Shown here: positions 56,230 to 64,000 of the stretch, one piece after another
How the letters are laid out: every line of letters begins with the position of its first letter
Numbering within the stretch: the first letter of the stretch is position 1
DNA from: Lachnospiraceae bacterium
Lineage (GTDB): Bacteria; Bacillota; Clostridia; Lachnospirales; Lachnospiraceae
Reading direction: 5' to 3'
Assembly: GCA_021202635.1 (NCBI GenBank)
Contig: JAJQCQ010000047.1
Coordinates: forward strand, 1-64,000
DNA length: 64,000 nucleotides
Translations under genes and position numbers: made by a program
The notes under the pieces: model-generated
The model's database searches: none
Seen by the model: only the letters and a program-made list of their open reading frames with translations
What the model was told of the DNA's origin: nothing

Positions 56230-56280
56230 AAACTCATCTTGGGGAATGCCCCAGAACGTTATTTTAAGGAGGATACAAAC

Positions 56281-57309
56281 ATGAAAAAAATTACAAGAAG
56301 AGATTTCCTGAAGGGCTCCGCGGCTGGCATGGTTACGGCGATTGCAACTTCTGCAGTTGGTCCGCTGACGGCATCCGCGGCGGATGTGACGCTTACGATG
56401 GCGGAAGTAAACCCGGCTGACACGATTGTAGGACAGATGGATCAGGCATTTGCGGATAAGGTAGCGGAGCTGTCTGACGGCTCTATGCAGATCAATATCA
56501 TGTTCAGCGGCGTGCTTGGTGCTGAGGAGGATGTTCTGGATACGATGCTTGGCGGCGGCGGCACGATTGATATTTCCCGTATCTCCGCGTTCGCGCTGAC
56601 CAGCTATGGCGGAGAGAAGTCCATGCTTCTGTCCCTGCCGTACACCTTTGAGAGCAGAGAGCATTTCTGGGCATTTGCGACATCCGATCTCGCGCAGGAG
56701 TTCCTGCTTGAGCCGGTAGAAAATGGCACAGGCATCCGCGGTCTGTTCTATGGCGAGGAAGGTTTCCGTCATTTCTTCACAGTGGATGAGGTTTCCGGTA
56801 TTGAGGATCTGGCCGGCATGAAGATCCGTGTGTCAAACGATGCGATCATGAATGGTCTGGTAGAGAGCCTTGGAGCTTCCCCGACAGTCGTATCCTTCAC
56901 AGAGCTGTATTCCGCACTGCAGACGGGCGTTGTTGACGCAGCGGAGCAGCCGATCGCGAACTATCAGTCAAACGCGTTCCCGGAGGTAGCTCCGTATCTG
57001 ATCCTGGACGGACATACCCTTGGCGCGGTTCAGGTGGTTATAACAGATGATTGCTGGAATTCTCTGACTGAAGAGCAGCAGGCGATCCTTACCGAGGCTG
57101 GTGAGTATGCGTCGAACTATTGCCGTGAGATTTCCCAGTCTGCTGAGGATGAGGTTCTTGCAGAGCTCATCGAGGAAGGCGTGAATGTCGTTGAGGTTGA
57201 CGATCTGACCCCGTGGCAGGAAGCGGTTGCTGACCTGGTGGCGGAGAACATCGAGGGCCAGGAAGACCTGTATCAGCAGCTTCTGGACTTTGCGGACGCA
57301 GCTGAATAA
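56281..57309 (+). CDS. dctP: TRAP transporter solute-binding protein, probable hexuronate receptor
   Basis: A 342-residue DctP-type receptor. Tat signal TRRDFLKGSAAG, cleavage near ASAAD. The family core is seen: GAEEDVLDTMLGGGGTIDISRIS, LPYTFESREHFWAFA, and the carboxylate-binding Arg region GMKIRVSND; ELYSALQTGVVDAAEQP is diagnostic. TRAP receptors bind organic acids; the surrounding uxuA, uxaC and kdgF genes point to hexuronates. AAGGAGG site. A 16-bp hairpin separates it from the small membrane subunit. Confidence 0.93.
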   Translation: MKKITRRDFLKGSAAGMVTAIATSAVGPLTASAADVTLTMAEVNPADTIVGQMDQAFADKVAELSDGSMQINIMFSGVLGAEEDVLDTMLGGGGTIDISRISAFALTSYGGEKSMLLSLPYTFESREHFWAFATSDLAQEFLLEPVENGTGIRGLFYGEEGFRHFFTVDEVSGIEDLAGMKIRVSNDAIMNGLVESLGASPTVVSFTELYSALQTGVVDAAEQPIANYQSNAFPEVAPYLILDGHTLGAVQVVITDDCWNSLTEEQQAILTEAGEYASNYCREISQSAEDEVLAELIEEGVNVVEVDDLTPWQEAVADLVAENIEGQEDLYQQLLDFADAAE

Positions 57310-57367
57310 TGTGTGTAAAGCGGTAACGGAATAGCACTTTCCCGGCTTCGACCCTTAACGAGAAGTG

Positions 57368-57403
57368 TTTTATAGGAAACGACTAATGTCGTTTCCTATA
57401 AAA
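57368..57403 (+). terminator. 16-bp perfect hairpin between dctP and dctQ
   Basis: TTTTATAGGAAACGAC (57368-57383) pairs exactly with 57388-57403 around TAAT. No U-tract other than the A:T end of the stem; likely attenuates or protects the receptor mRNA. Confidence 0.65.
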
Positions 57404-57529
57404 TGGGAGACGCAAGGGGAGAGTATTTCCCTGTTACAGGAATGGATTTATGAGGGGCGCGCGGGCGCGGCTGGAAAGCCAGCCGACGCGCCCTTTTGTA
57501 TACATACATAATAGAAGGAGGGAGTATTT

Positions 57530-58063
57530 ATGGAGGCTTTCTTTCAGAAAGTGGACAAAATCAAACCTGTATTTGATATTACCTACAAGGTTGTTTTATT
57601 TATCTGTAAGATATTACTGGTCGGCGATATCCTGATTACCAGTATGAGTGTGGCGGGGCGATATATTTCATTCATCCCGGATCCGTCCTGGACGGAAGAG
57701 GTTGTGCTGACCTTTATGGCGTATATGGCGGTGCTTTCTGCCGCATTGGCGATTCGCCGCGGCGCACACATCCGCATGACCGCACTGGATAATTACCTGC
57801 CGAAGGCAGCCGTGCATGTGCTGGATTTCCTGTCGGACATTGCGGTTCTGATCCTGGGCTTTATCATGCTGACGGTCGGCATGAAGTATGCGATGACGAT
57901 CGGTTCGAAGGGTACTTACGTCAGTATGCCGTGGCTGTCCCGTTTCTGGCTGTATTTCCCTGTGCCGGTAGCCGGTATTGCCATGATTGTTTTTGAACTG
58001 GAAGTGATTTACAATCACGTGAAAGCACTTTTCGGATTTGGAGAGGAGGAGAAAAAAGCATGA
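57530..58063 (+). CDS. dctQ: TRAP transporter small membrane subunit
   Basis: A 177-residue protein with four membrane segments (about 18-38, 55-75, 92-115, 130-152). SWTEEVVLTFMAYMAVLSAALAIRRGAHI is the DctQ signature. GAAGGAGGG before the ATG. Its stop overlaps the dctM start (ATGA). It links receptor and large subunit of a sodium- or proton-driven uptake system. Confidence 0.93.
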   Translation: MEAFFQKVDKIKPVFDITYKVVLFICKILLVGDILITSMSVAGRYISFIPDPSWTEEVVLTFMAYMAVLSAALAIRRGAHIRMTALDNYLPKAAVHVLDFLSDIAVLILGFIMLTVGMKYAMTIGSKGTYVSMPWLSRFWLYFPVPVAGIAMIVFELEVIYNHVKALFGFGEEEKKA

Positions 58064-59352
58064 GTACACAGACGATAGCAATTATGATTTTGTTGATTAG
58101 CTTTCTTGTGATGATTGTTCTGCGTTTCCCGATTGCGTACGCGGTGGCGATCGCATCCCTTCTCTGCCTGTGGTATCAGGGGCTTCCGTTTACCACACTC
58201 TGCCAGCAGATGGTCAAGGGGATTAACTCCTTCAGCCTGATGGCCGTGCCGTTCTTTATTACAATGGGCTGCCTGATGGGCTCCGGAGGTATTTCAGAAA
58301 AGCTGATCGCGCTGGCTGACACCATCGTAGGATGGATGACGGGCGGTATGGCGATGGTGAATATTGTGGCATCTTATTTCTTCGGTGGTATCTCCGGCAG
58401 CGCGGCTGCGGATACTGCTTCCCTGGGAAGCATTCTGATCCCGATGATGGTGGATCAGGGCTATGACGATGATTTCTCTGTTGCGGTTACGATTACCTCC
58501 TCCTGCGAGGGTCTTCTGGTTCCGCCGAGCCACAACATGGTTATTTACGCGATGTCAGCGGGCGGTGTGTCCGTAGGCAGCCTGTTCCTGGCCGGTTATC
58601 TTCCGGGCGCGCTGCTGGCGGTCTCCCTGATGGTTGGCTCCTACATTATTTCCAAGAGAAGAAATTATCCGAAGGGTTCTCCCTTCAGTCTGAAGCGTCT
58701 GGTAAAGCAGTTCTTTATCTCCGTTTGGGCACTGCTGGCGATTGTAATCGTAGTAGTAGGCGTGGTTCTTGGATGGTTTACTGCTACCGAGTCTGCCGCG
58801 ATTGCGGTTATCTACAGCCTGATTGTCAGTGTTTACGTTTACCGCGGCCTGACCTGGAAGGGTGTATGGAAGGAACTGGAAAACTGTATTGATACGCTTT
58901 CGATCGTCCTGATCCTGATCGCGACCTCCAGCGTATTCGGATACTGCCTGACCCTGCTGCAGGTGCCGACCTTAGTGGCAAACGCGGTAATCGGTCTGAC
59001 AGACAACCCGATTATCATCGCGCTCCTGCTTGATCTGATCCTGCTGTTCCTCGGCTGCATCATGGATATGGCTCCGATCATTCTGATCGCGACGCCGATC
59101 CTCCTTCCGATCGCACAGTCCATCGGCATTGGCTCCATCCAGTTCGGTATCATGATCGTTCTGAACTGTGGTATCGGCCTTCTGACTCCGCCGGTAGGCT
59201 CCGTGCTCTTCATCGGCTCCGCAGTCGGCAAAGTAAAGATGGAAAAAGTTGTAAAGGCAGCATTGCCGTTCTATCTCTGCATGATCGTCGTGCTGCTGCT
59301 GGTAACCTTCATTCCGGCAGTCAGCATGCTCCTGCCGAATCTTCTCATGTGA
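58060..59352 (+). CDS. dctM: TRAP transporter large permease
   Basis: A 430-residue DctM with about 12 membrane segments. GGISGSAAADTASLGSILIPMMVDQGYDDDFSVAVT and PPSHNMVIYAMSAGGVSVGSLFLAGYLPG are family signatures; GILTPPVGSVLF-like text recurs near the end (GLLTPPVGSVLFIGSAVGK). It forms the ion-coupled channel for the acid bound by DctP. Translationally coupled to dctQ. A GTTCCGAACAGC repeat end and a GCCCAT/ATGGGC hairpin follow. Confidence 0.95.
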   Translation: MSTQTIAIMILLISFLVMIVLRFPIAYAVAIASLLCLWYQGLPFTTLCQQMVKGINSFSLMAVPFFITMGCLMGSGGISEKLIALADTIVGWMTGGMAMVNIVASYFFGGISGSAAADTASLGSILIPMMVDQGYDDDFSVAVTITSSCEGLLVPPSHNMVIYAMSAGGVSVGSLFLAGYLPGALLAVSLMVGSYIISKRRNYPKGSPFSLKRLVKQFFISVWALLAIVIVVVGVVLGWFTATESAAIAVIYSLIVSVYVYRGLTWKGVWKELENCIDTLSIVLILIATSSVFGYCLTLLQVPTLVANAVIGLTDNPIIIALLLDLILLFLGCIMDMAPIILIATPILLPIAQSIGIGSIQFGIMIVLNCGIGLLTPPVGSVLFIGSAVGKVKMEKVVKAALPFYLCMIVVLLLVTFIPAVSMLLPNLLM

Positions 59353-59475
59353 TACACCAGTTCCGAACAGCAGCGAAAGAGGCCAGAAGCCCATGCGGAT
59401 TTATCCGCAATGGGCTGGTGGACTCTTTCGGGATGGGCGGGACATCAAATCTATTTATTATAAGGAAGCGAGTAC

Positions 59476-59988
59476 ATGACTTACCGTTACAAAAGTGAGG
59501 TTCGCACGCTGGACTACTGGCTTTTATCAATGTATCATACGTATCATTCCATGATCGGTGTATGCAATCTCGTCCTGTTTGGGGCGGCGGTTGCGCTGCT
59601 GGTGCGGTTCTGGGGAGAAGTGAACGTGAACGTGCGGGCGTTTCTCGTGGCCTTCGTTCTGCTGATTCCGGTTTTTCATCCGCTGGCGGTCTGGGTACAG
59701 GCACGGTCTCAGGCGAAGGCGACCCCGCAGGATACGGAGCTGGCGTTTGGAGAACCGGGCATTTATGTGACACTGGATGGAAAGCATGAGCTGATCCCGT
59801 GGAACAAAGTAAAGGGCGCGAAACGGGAAGGGAATATGATCATCCTCTTCACCGGAGGCGGACACGGATATATGCTGACGGATCGGGTGCTCGGTAAAGA
59901 AAAAGAGGAGTTTTACGATTATGTGAAACGCCATGTCTACGCTTCTGAAAGGAAAAACCCGGATAAAAAGAAACGGCAGACACCATAA
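59476..59988 (+). CDS. YcxB-like membrane protein of unknown function
   Basis: A 170-residue protein with two membrane segments (about 28-48 and 55-75) and a soluble tail with ELAFGEPGIYVTLDGKHELIPWNKVKGAKREGNMIILFTGG, the pattern of YcxB-like proteins (a PH-like fold). AAGGAAG upstream of the ATG. It is in line with the uronate genes, but no role in that pathway is known. Confidence 0.75.
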   Translation: MTYRYKSEVRTLDYWLLSMYHTYHSMIGVCNLVLFGAAVALLVRFWGEVNVNVRAFLVAFVLLIPVFHPLAVWVQARSQAKATPQDTELAFGEPGIYVTLDGKHELIPWNKVKGAKREGNMIILFTGGGHGYMLTDRVLGKEKEEFYDYVKRHVYASERKNPDKKKRQTP

Positions 59989-60006
59989 TCAGGGGGAATT
60001 CAGAAA

Positions 60007-60357
60007 ATGAAACCAGTAAAAGACAGAATCTGGAATGAATACGGACAAATTGATGCCGAGGAAACCAGCCCGGGTGTGGTGAGAAAAATTCTTGCCTACA
60101 CGGATGAAGTAATGATCGTGGAAAATCACTTCGAAGTGGGCGCAGTGGGGGCGATGCATCATCATCCGCATACACAGATTACTTATATTATCAGCGGTGC
60201 GTTTGAGTTTGAAATCAACGGAGAAAAGAGAATCGTCAGGGCGGGTGACAGCCTGCTGAAAAAGAATGGCATTGAGCATGGCTGCGTCTGCCTGGAAAAA
60301 GGAGTTCTTCTGGATGTTTTCGCGCCAATGCGTGAAGACTTTGTGAAAGAATCATGA
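60007..60357 (+). CDS. kdgF: KdgF-like cupin, unsaturated uronate ketol isomerase
   Basis: A 116-residue single-domain cupin with the metal site HHHPHTQITYI and the later His in IEHGC. KdgF proteins turn unsaturated uronic acids, made by pectate lyases or oligogalacturonate lyases, into linear keto acids. The location between the TRAP transporter and uxaC supports use of pectin-derived uronates. It starts 18 nt after the YcxB-like gene. Confidence 0.85.
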   Translation: MKPVKDRIWNEYGQIDAEETSPGVVRKILAYTDEVMIVENHFEVGAVGAMHHHPHTQITYIISGAFEFEINGEKRIVRAGDSLLKKNGIEHGCVCLEKGVLLDVFAPMREDFVKES

Positions 60358-60437
60358 ATTTGCCTTTCTAAGCATTGCAAATCTGCCTTTAAAGGATTAT
60401 GATGGAAAGTATCTTAAGCAAAGGAGTGAAGGAAAGT

Positions 60438-61865
60438 ATGAAACCATTTATGGATAAGGATTTTCTGCTGTCAACGGAAACGGCGAAGAAGCTGTTTCAT
60501 GAGTACGCAGAGACAACACCGGTTCTGGATTATCACTGCCATATTAATCCGCGCGAGATTGCAGAGGACCGCAAGTTTGATAACATCACGCAGGTATGGC
60601 TGGGCGGCGACCATTACAAATGGAGACAAATGCGTTCAAACGGCATTGAGGAAAAGTACATTACCGGCGACGCGACCGACCGCGAGAAATTCCAGAAATG
60701 GGCGGAGACTCTGGAGAAAGCGATCGGCAATCCACTGTATCACTGGAGCCATCTGGAGCTGCAGCGGTATTTTGGCTATTATGGCGCTTTGAATGGCCGG
60801 ACGGCAGAGGAGGTCTGGAATCTCTGCAACGAGGCTCTGCATCAGGACGATATGAGTGTCCGCAATATCATTCGCCGTTCAGGTGTGACGCTGATCTGTA
60901 CGACGGACGATCCGGTGGATACGCTGGAATGGCATGAGATGATCGCGAAGGATGAGACCTTTGAGGTGCAGGTTCTTCCGGCGTGGCGTCCGGACAAGGC
61001 GATGAATCTGGAAAAGCCGGATTACGCGGATTATATCGCGAAGCTCGCCGAAGTGAGCGCGGTAGAGATTGGGACATTTGAGGATCTGGTAAAGGCCCTG
61101 CGTGTCCGTATGGAATATTTTGCAGCGCGAGGCTGCTGTGTTTCCGACCATGGTCTGGAGTATGTGATGTACGCACCGGCATCCGCGGAGACGGTGAATG
61201 CGATTTTTGCGAAGCGGCTGAATGGAGAGAGCATTACGCGTGCGGAGGAGATTCAGTTCAAGACCGCTTTTATGCTGGAAATGGGCAGGCTTTATCATGA
61301 GTTTGACTGGGCGATGCAGCTGCATTATGGCGCGAAGCGCGATAACAACCAGCTGATCTACAAATCTCTCGGACCGGATACCGGCGTGGACTGCATCAAC
61401 AACTACGCACCGTCTTCAGAGTTGGCGGATTTCCTGAATGCACTGGTGGTTGAGGACAAGCTTCCGAAGACCATCCTTTACAGCCTGAATCCGAACGACA
61501 ATGCGGCGATCGGCACGATCCTTGGCTGCTTCCAGGGGACAGAGGCGATCGGTAAGATTCAGCAGGGCAGTGCATGGTGGTTCAACGATCACAAGCAGGG
61601 CATGACGGATCAGATGATTTCGCTGGCAAACCTGGGACTGTTGGGCAATTTCCTTGGAATGCTGACGGATTCCAGAAGCTTCCTGTCTTACACCAGACAT
61701 GAATATTTCCGCCGTATTCTCTGTGATTTGCTCGGAAAATGGGTAGAAAACGGAGAATACCCGAATGATGAGGTGGCTCTGGAGCAGATTGTACGCGGAA
61801 TTTCTTACGGCAATGCGGTGCGCTATTTTGGATTTGACCTGGATCCGAACGCGAGAAGAGCTTAG
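60438..61865 (+). CDS. uxaC: Glucuronate isomerase
   Basis: About 475 residues from ATG 60438 (GAAGGAAAG close upstream; an ATG at 60399 is less likely). It isomerises D-glucuronate to D-fructuronate and D-galacturonate to D-tagaturonate. Signature: FMDKDFLLSTETAKKLFHEYAE, the metal-type motif DYHCHINPREIAEDR, WLGGDHYKWRQMRSNG, CTTDDPVDTLEWH and LPAWRPDKAMNLEKP. It is the first enzyme after uptake, with uxuB and uxuA completing the route to 2-keto-3-deoxygluconate. Confidence 0.97.
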   Translation: MKPFMDKDFLLSTETAKKLFHEYAETTPVLDYHCHINPREIAEDRKFDNITQVWLGGDHYKWRQMRSNGIEEKYITGDATDREKFQKWAETLEKAIGNPLYHWSHLELQRYFGYYGALNGRTAEEVWNLCNEALHQDDMSVRNIIRRSGVTLICTTDDPVDTLEWHEMIAKDETFEVQVLPAWRPDKAMNLEKPDYADYIAKLAEVSAVEIGTFEDLVKALRVRMEYFAARGCCVSDHGLEYVMYAPASAETVNAIFAKRLNGESITRAEEIQFKTAFMLEMGRLYHEFDWAMQLHYGAKRDNNQLIYKSLGPDTGVDCINNYAPSSELADFLNALVVEDKLPKTILYSLNPNDNAAIGTILGCFQGTEAIGKIQQGSAWWFNDHKQGMTDQMISLANLGLLGNFLGMLTDSRSFLSYTRHEYFRRILCDLLGKWVENGEYPNDEVALEQIVRGISYGNAVRYFGFDLDPNARRA

Positions 61866-62016
61866 AGAAAGGCTGTGAGACATAGCAACCCGCGTCTGCC
61901 GTATGTCTGATATATGCAGCTGCAGGTCACACTCTTACTACATTTACTTTGCTTTGGCTGCTGCAGATGAGAGCGGTAACGGCATACGGGCATTGTGGCA
62001 ACTTCGAGGAGGCATT

Positions 62017-62688
62017 ATGTACATAGAAGAGCGTCAGGCGGGGGAGAATGGGCGTGATTATGCGCTCAGAGTGCTGAAGGAGAATATTATTGACCTGGAA
62101 CTTAAACCGGGAACGATGGTGAGCGAGAAAGACCTGGCGGAGGAGCTGGGACTTTCCCGGACACCGGTACGAGAGGCGCTCCAGGATCTGGCAAAAGCAC
62201 AGATGGTGGATGTTTATCCGCAGCGTGGCAGTCAGATCAGCCGGATTAACTATGAGCTGGCGAAGGAGATGCAGTTTACACGCAATATTCTGGAAGGAAT
62301 GGCGGTACAGCTTGCCTGCCGGAAGGCGACGGATGACGACATTCGTATCCTGCAGGAAAATATTATTCTTCAGGAATTCAATGTAGAGAACGCGAGAAAA
62401 ATGATGCAGTTGGACGATGCGTTTCACCGTGAGCTGTTTCGAATCGCAGGGAGATTGTATACCTGGAACATGCTGAGCAGCTACACGCTCCATTTTGACC
62501 GAATCCGCGAGATGGCGCTGCACTCAGTAAAAGATTTAAAAATTATCAATGGCCACAAGCAGATCTGCGCGGCGGTCAACCGCCGGGATGAGGTTCTGGC
62601 AAAAGAATTAATGGAAGAGCATCTTGCGCGGTACATTGTGGATGAAAAAGAGATTCGCGAAAAGTACCCCGCAGAATACTTTGTATAA
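62017..62688 (+). CDS. GntR-family (FadR/FCD) regulator of the uronate locus
   Basis: A 223-residue regulator from ATG 62017 (GAGGAGG upstream). Winged helix at about 8-75 with LKPGTMVSEKDLAEELGLSRTPVREALQDLAKAQMVDVYPQRGSQ, then an all-helical FCD sensor domain with Asp/His metal ligands (LDDAFHRELFRIAG, GHKQICAAV, ELMEEHLARYI). Proteins of this class commonly repress uronate genes and are released by pathway intermediates. Candidate operator TACCAGTGGTA lies in the TRAP promoter. Confidence 0.93.
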   Translation: MYIEERQAGENGRDYALRVLKENIIDLELKPGTMVSEKDLAEELGLSRTPVREALQDLAKAQMVDVYPQRGSQISRINYELAKEMQFTRNILEGMAVQLACRKATDDDIRILQENIILQEFNVENARKMMQLDDAFHRELFRIAGRLYTWNMLSSYTLHFDRIREMALHSVKDLKIINGHKQICAAVNRRDEVLAKELMEEHLARYIVDEKEIREKYPAEYFV

Positions 62689-62728
62689 CCAGTCCCAAAC
62701 AGCATCAAATCAGAAAGGAAGCCAGTAT

Positions 62729-64000
62729 ATGCGTTTAAGTGAAGAAGGTTTAAAGAACAGCCAGGAGTGGCTGGATAAGGGTTATCAGCTGCCCAAATTT
62801 GACCGGGAAGCGGTAAAGGCAAAAACGAAGGAAACGCCGGAATGGATTCATTTCGGTGCGGGCAATATTTTCCGTGCATTTCAGGCAAATCTGCTGCAGG
62901 GTCTTTTAAATGACGGACAGTGCGGTACGGGTCTGATCGTGGCGGAAGGCTTTGACTATGAGATTATTGAGAAAATGTATCTCCCGCATGACAGCTACAG
63001 CGTGCTGGCGACTCTGAAGGTAGACGGCACGGTAGAGAAGACTGTGGTGGGCAGTATTGTGGAGTCTCTGACACTGGATCCGGACAATACGGCGGATTTT
63101 GCCCGGCTGAAGGAAATTTTTACCGCAGATTCGCTGAAGATGGCGAGCTTTACGATCACAGAGAAGGGGTACAGCCTTGTGAATGGCAAAGGCGAGACAC
63201 TTCCGGCGGTCGAGGCGGATTTAAAAAACGGTCCGGAGCAGGCGACGAGCTATATTGGCAAAGTGGCGGCTCTTCTTTATACAAGATACCAGAGCGGGAA
63301 GAAGCCGGTCGCGATGGTGAGCATGGACAACTGCTCGCACAACGGCGATAAGCTCTACGGCGCAATCAATACCTTTGCGCAGGAATGGGTAAAGAATGGT
63401 GTGGCAGAGGCCGGTTTTGCGGATTATATCAATGATAAGACAAAGGTCGGCTTCCCGTGGAGCATGATTGATAAGATCACTCCGCGCCCGGACGCGAATG
63501 TCGAGAAGATTCTTGCCGAGGACGGACTGGAAGAACTGGAGCCGGTGATCACATCGAAAAAGACCTATGTGGCTCCGTTTGTAAACGCGGAGGAGTGCCA
63601 GTACCTCGTGATTGAGGATGCATTCCCGAACGGAAAGATCAATCTTACGCCGGGCGGTGTGATCTATACGACCCGTGAGAACGTAGACCGTGTTGAGAAG
63701 ATGAAGGTCTGCACCTGCCTGAATCCGCTGCATACTTCGCTGGCGATTTACGGCTGCCTGCTGGGGTACGAGCGCATTTATGAAGAGATGCGTGACCCGG
63801 TCCTGAAGAAAATGGTGGAGACCATTGGCTACAAGGAAGGACTTCCGGTAGTGGTGAAACAGGATCTGCTCGATCCGGAACAGTTTATCGGCGAAGTGAT
63901 TAATGTGCGTCTGCCGAATCCGTTTATGCCGGATACTCCGCAGCGGATTGCGACCGATACCTCACAGAAGCTGGCGATTCGCTTCGGCGGTACGATTTCT
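62729..64000 (+). CDS. uxuB: Fructuronate reductase / mannitol dehydrogenase family (3' end beyond window)
   Basis: Open from ATG 62729 (AAAGGAAG upstream) to the window end, 424 codons without a stop. NAD-binding start IHFGAGNIFRAFQANLLQGL, then VSMDNCSHNGDKLYGAI, TKVGFPWSMIDKITPRP and the catalytic region VCTCLNPLHTSLAIYGCLLGY identify the long-chain mannitol dehydrogenase family. Next to uxaC and uxuA it is most likely fructuronate reductase (fructuronate to mannonate); tagaturonate or another polyol as substrate is possible. The C-terminus is missing only because the window ends. Confidence 0.9.
   Translation, partial: MRLSEEGLKNSQEWLDKGYQLPKFDREAVKAKTKETPEWIHFGAGNIFRAFQANLLQGLLNDGQCGTGLIVAEGFDYEIIEKMYLPHDSYSVLATLKVDGTVEKTVVGSIVESLTLDPDNTADFARLKEIFTADSLKMASFTITEKGYSLVNGKGETLPAVEADLKNGPEQATSYIGKVAALLYTRYQSGKKPVAMVSMDNCSHNGDKLYGAINTFAQEWVKNGVAEAGFADYINDKTKVGFPWSMIDKITPRPDANVEKILAEDGLEELEPVITSKKTYVAPFVNAEECQYLVIEDAFPNGKINLTPGGVIYTTRENVDRVEKMKVCTCLNPLHTSLAIYGCLLGYERIYEEMRDPVLKKMVETIGYKEGLPVVVKQDLLDPEQFIGEVINVRLPNPFMPDTPQRIATDTSQKLAIRFGGTIS

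Overview
The window reads as a chromosome segment of a plant-fibre-degrading gut Firmicute of the Lachnospiraceae type. This is an inference. It rests on the order rpmE / DUF1385 / prmC / prfA, an accD-accA fusion, LPXTG-type sortase pili, many carbohydrate-active enzymes with CUT1 ABC and TRAP transporters, and Glu/Thr-rich (ETE) cell-wall proteins. No 16S rRNA or other rRNA/tRNA gene was seen, so the genus cannot be fixed.

Region 1 (1-13.99 kb) is a surface-pilus locus. A damaged AgrC-like histidine kinase and a LytTR response regulator are followed by an active-looking signal peptidase I, a giant LPSTG adhesin, an MPSTG backbone pilin, a class C sortase, an LPQTG minor pilin, a second sortase and a cytoplasmic Cys-striped coiled-coil protein, closed by a strong bidirectional terminator. 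Region 2 (14-21.7 kb) has an Rpn-type nuclease gene and then a second pilus locus of different type. That locus holds a Cna-B adhesin, a small GGVDE protein, a signal peptidase homologue that has lost both catalytic residues, an FctA-like isopeptide pilin, a class B sortase and an FctB-like minor subunit. It resembles the SipA/FctA/SrtB arrangement of the streptococcal FCT region. Paired LytTR-like boxes with identical geometry lie upstream of the response regulator gene and of this second pilus locus.

Region 3 (21.7-25.7 kb) is housekeeping: L31, DUF1385, PrmC and RF1. Region 4 (25.7-35.5 kb) starts with a repeat-rich intergenic element and holds a GH27 enzyme, a GH2 enzyme, a LacI regulator with a candidate operator and promoter, and a CUT1 ABC transporter with a Tat-type binding protein. 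Region 5 (35.5-40.5 kb) contains repeats, an accDA fusion broken by one extra G, a MITE-like hairpin element, a frameshifted Rpn gene and a DinJ/YafQ toxin-antitoxin pair lying between two copies of an Rpn fragment.

Region 6 (40.5-54.2 kb) is an arabinan utilisation locus: secreted GH43 arabinanase, intracellular GH43, AraNPQ-like ABC transporter, two GH51 arabinofuranosidases and two paralogous ArsR-type regulators with a large uncharacterised C-terminal domain. Region 7 (54.3-64 kb) is a hexuronate locus: uxuA, TRAP transporter dctPQM, a kdgF cupin, uxaC, a GntR regulator and the start of uxuB. Regions 4, 6 and 7 together suit use of pectin: galactose-containing side chains, arabinan side chains and the uronic acid backbone. 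Several families of short intergenic repeats are scattered between the operons.
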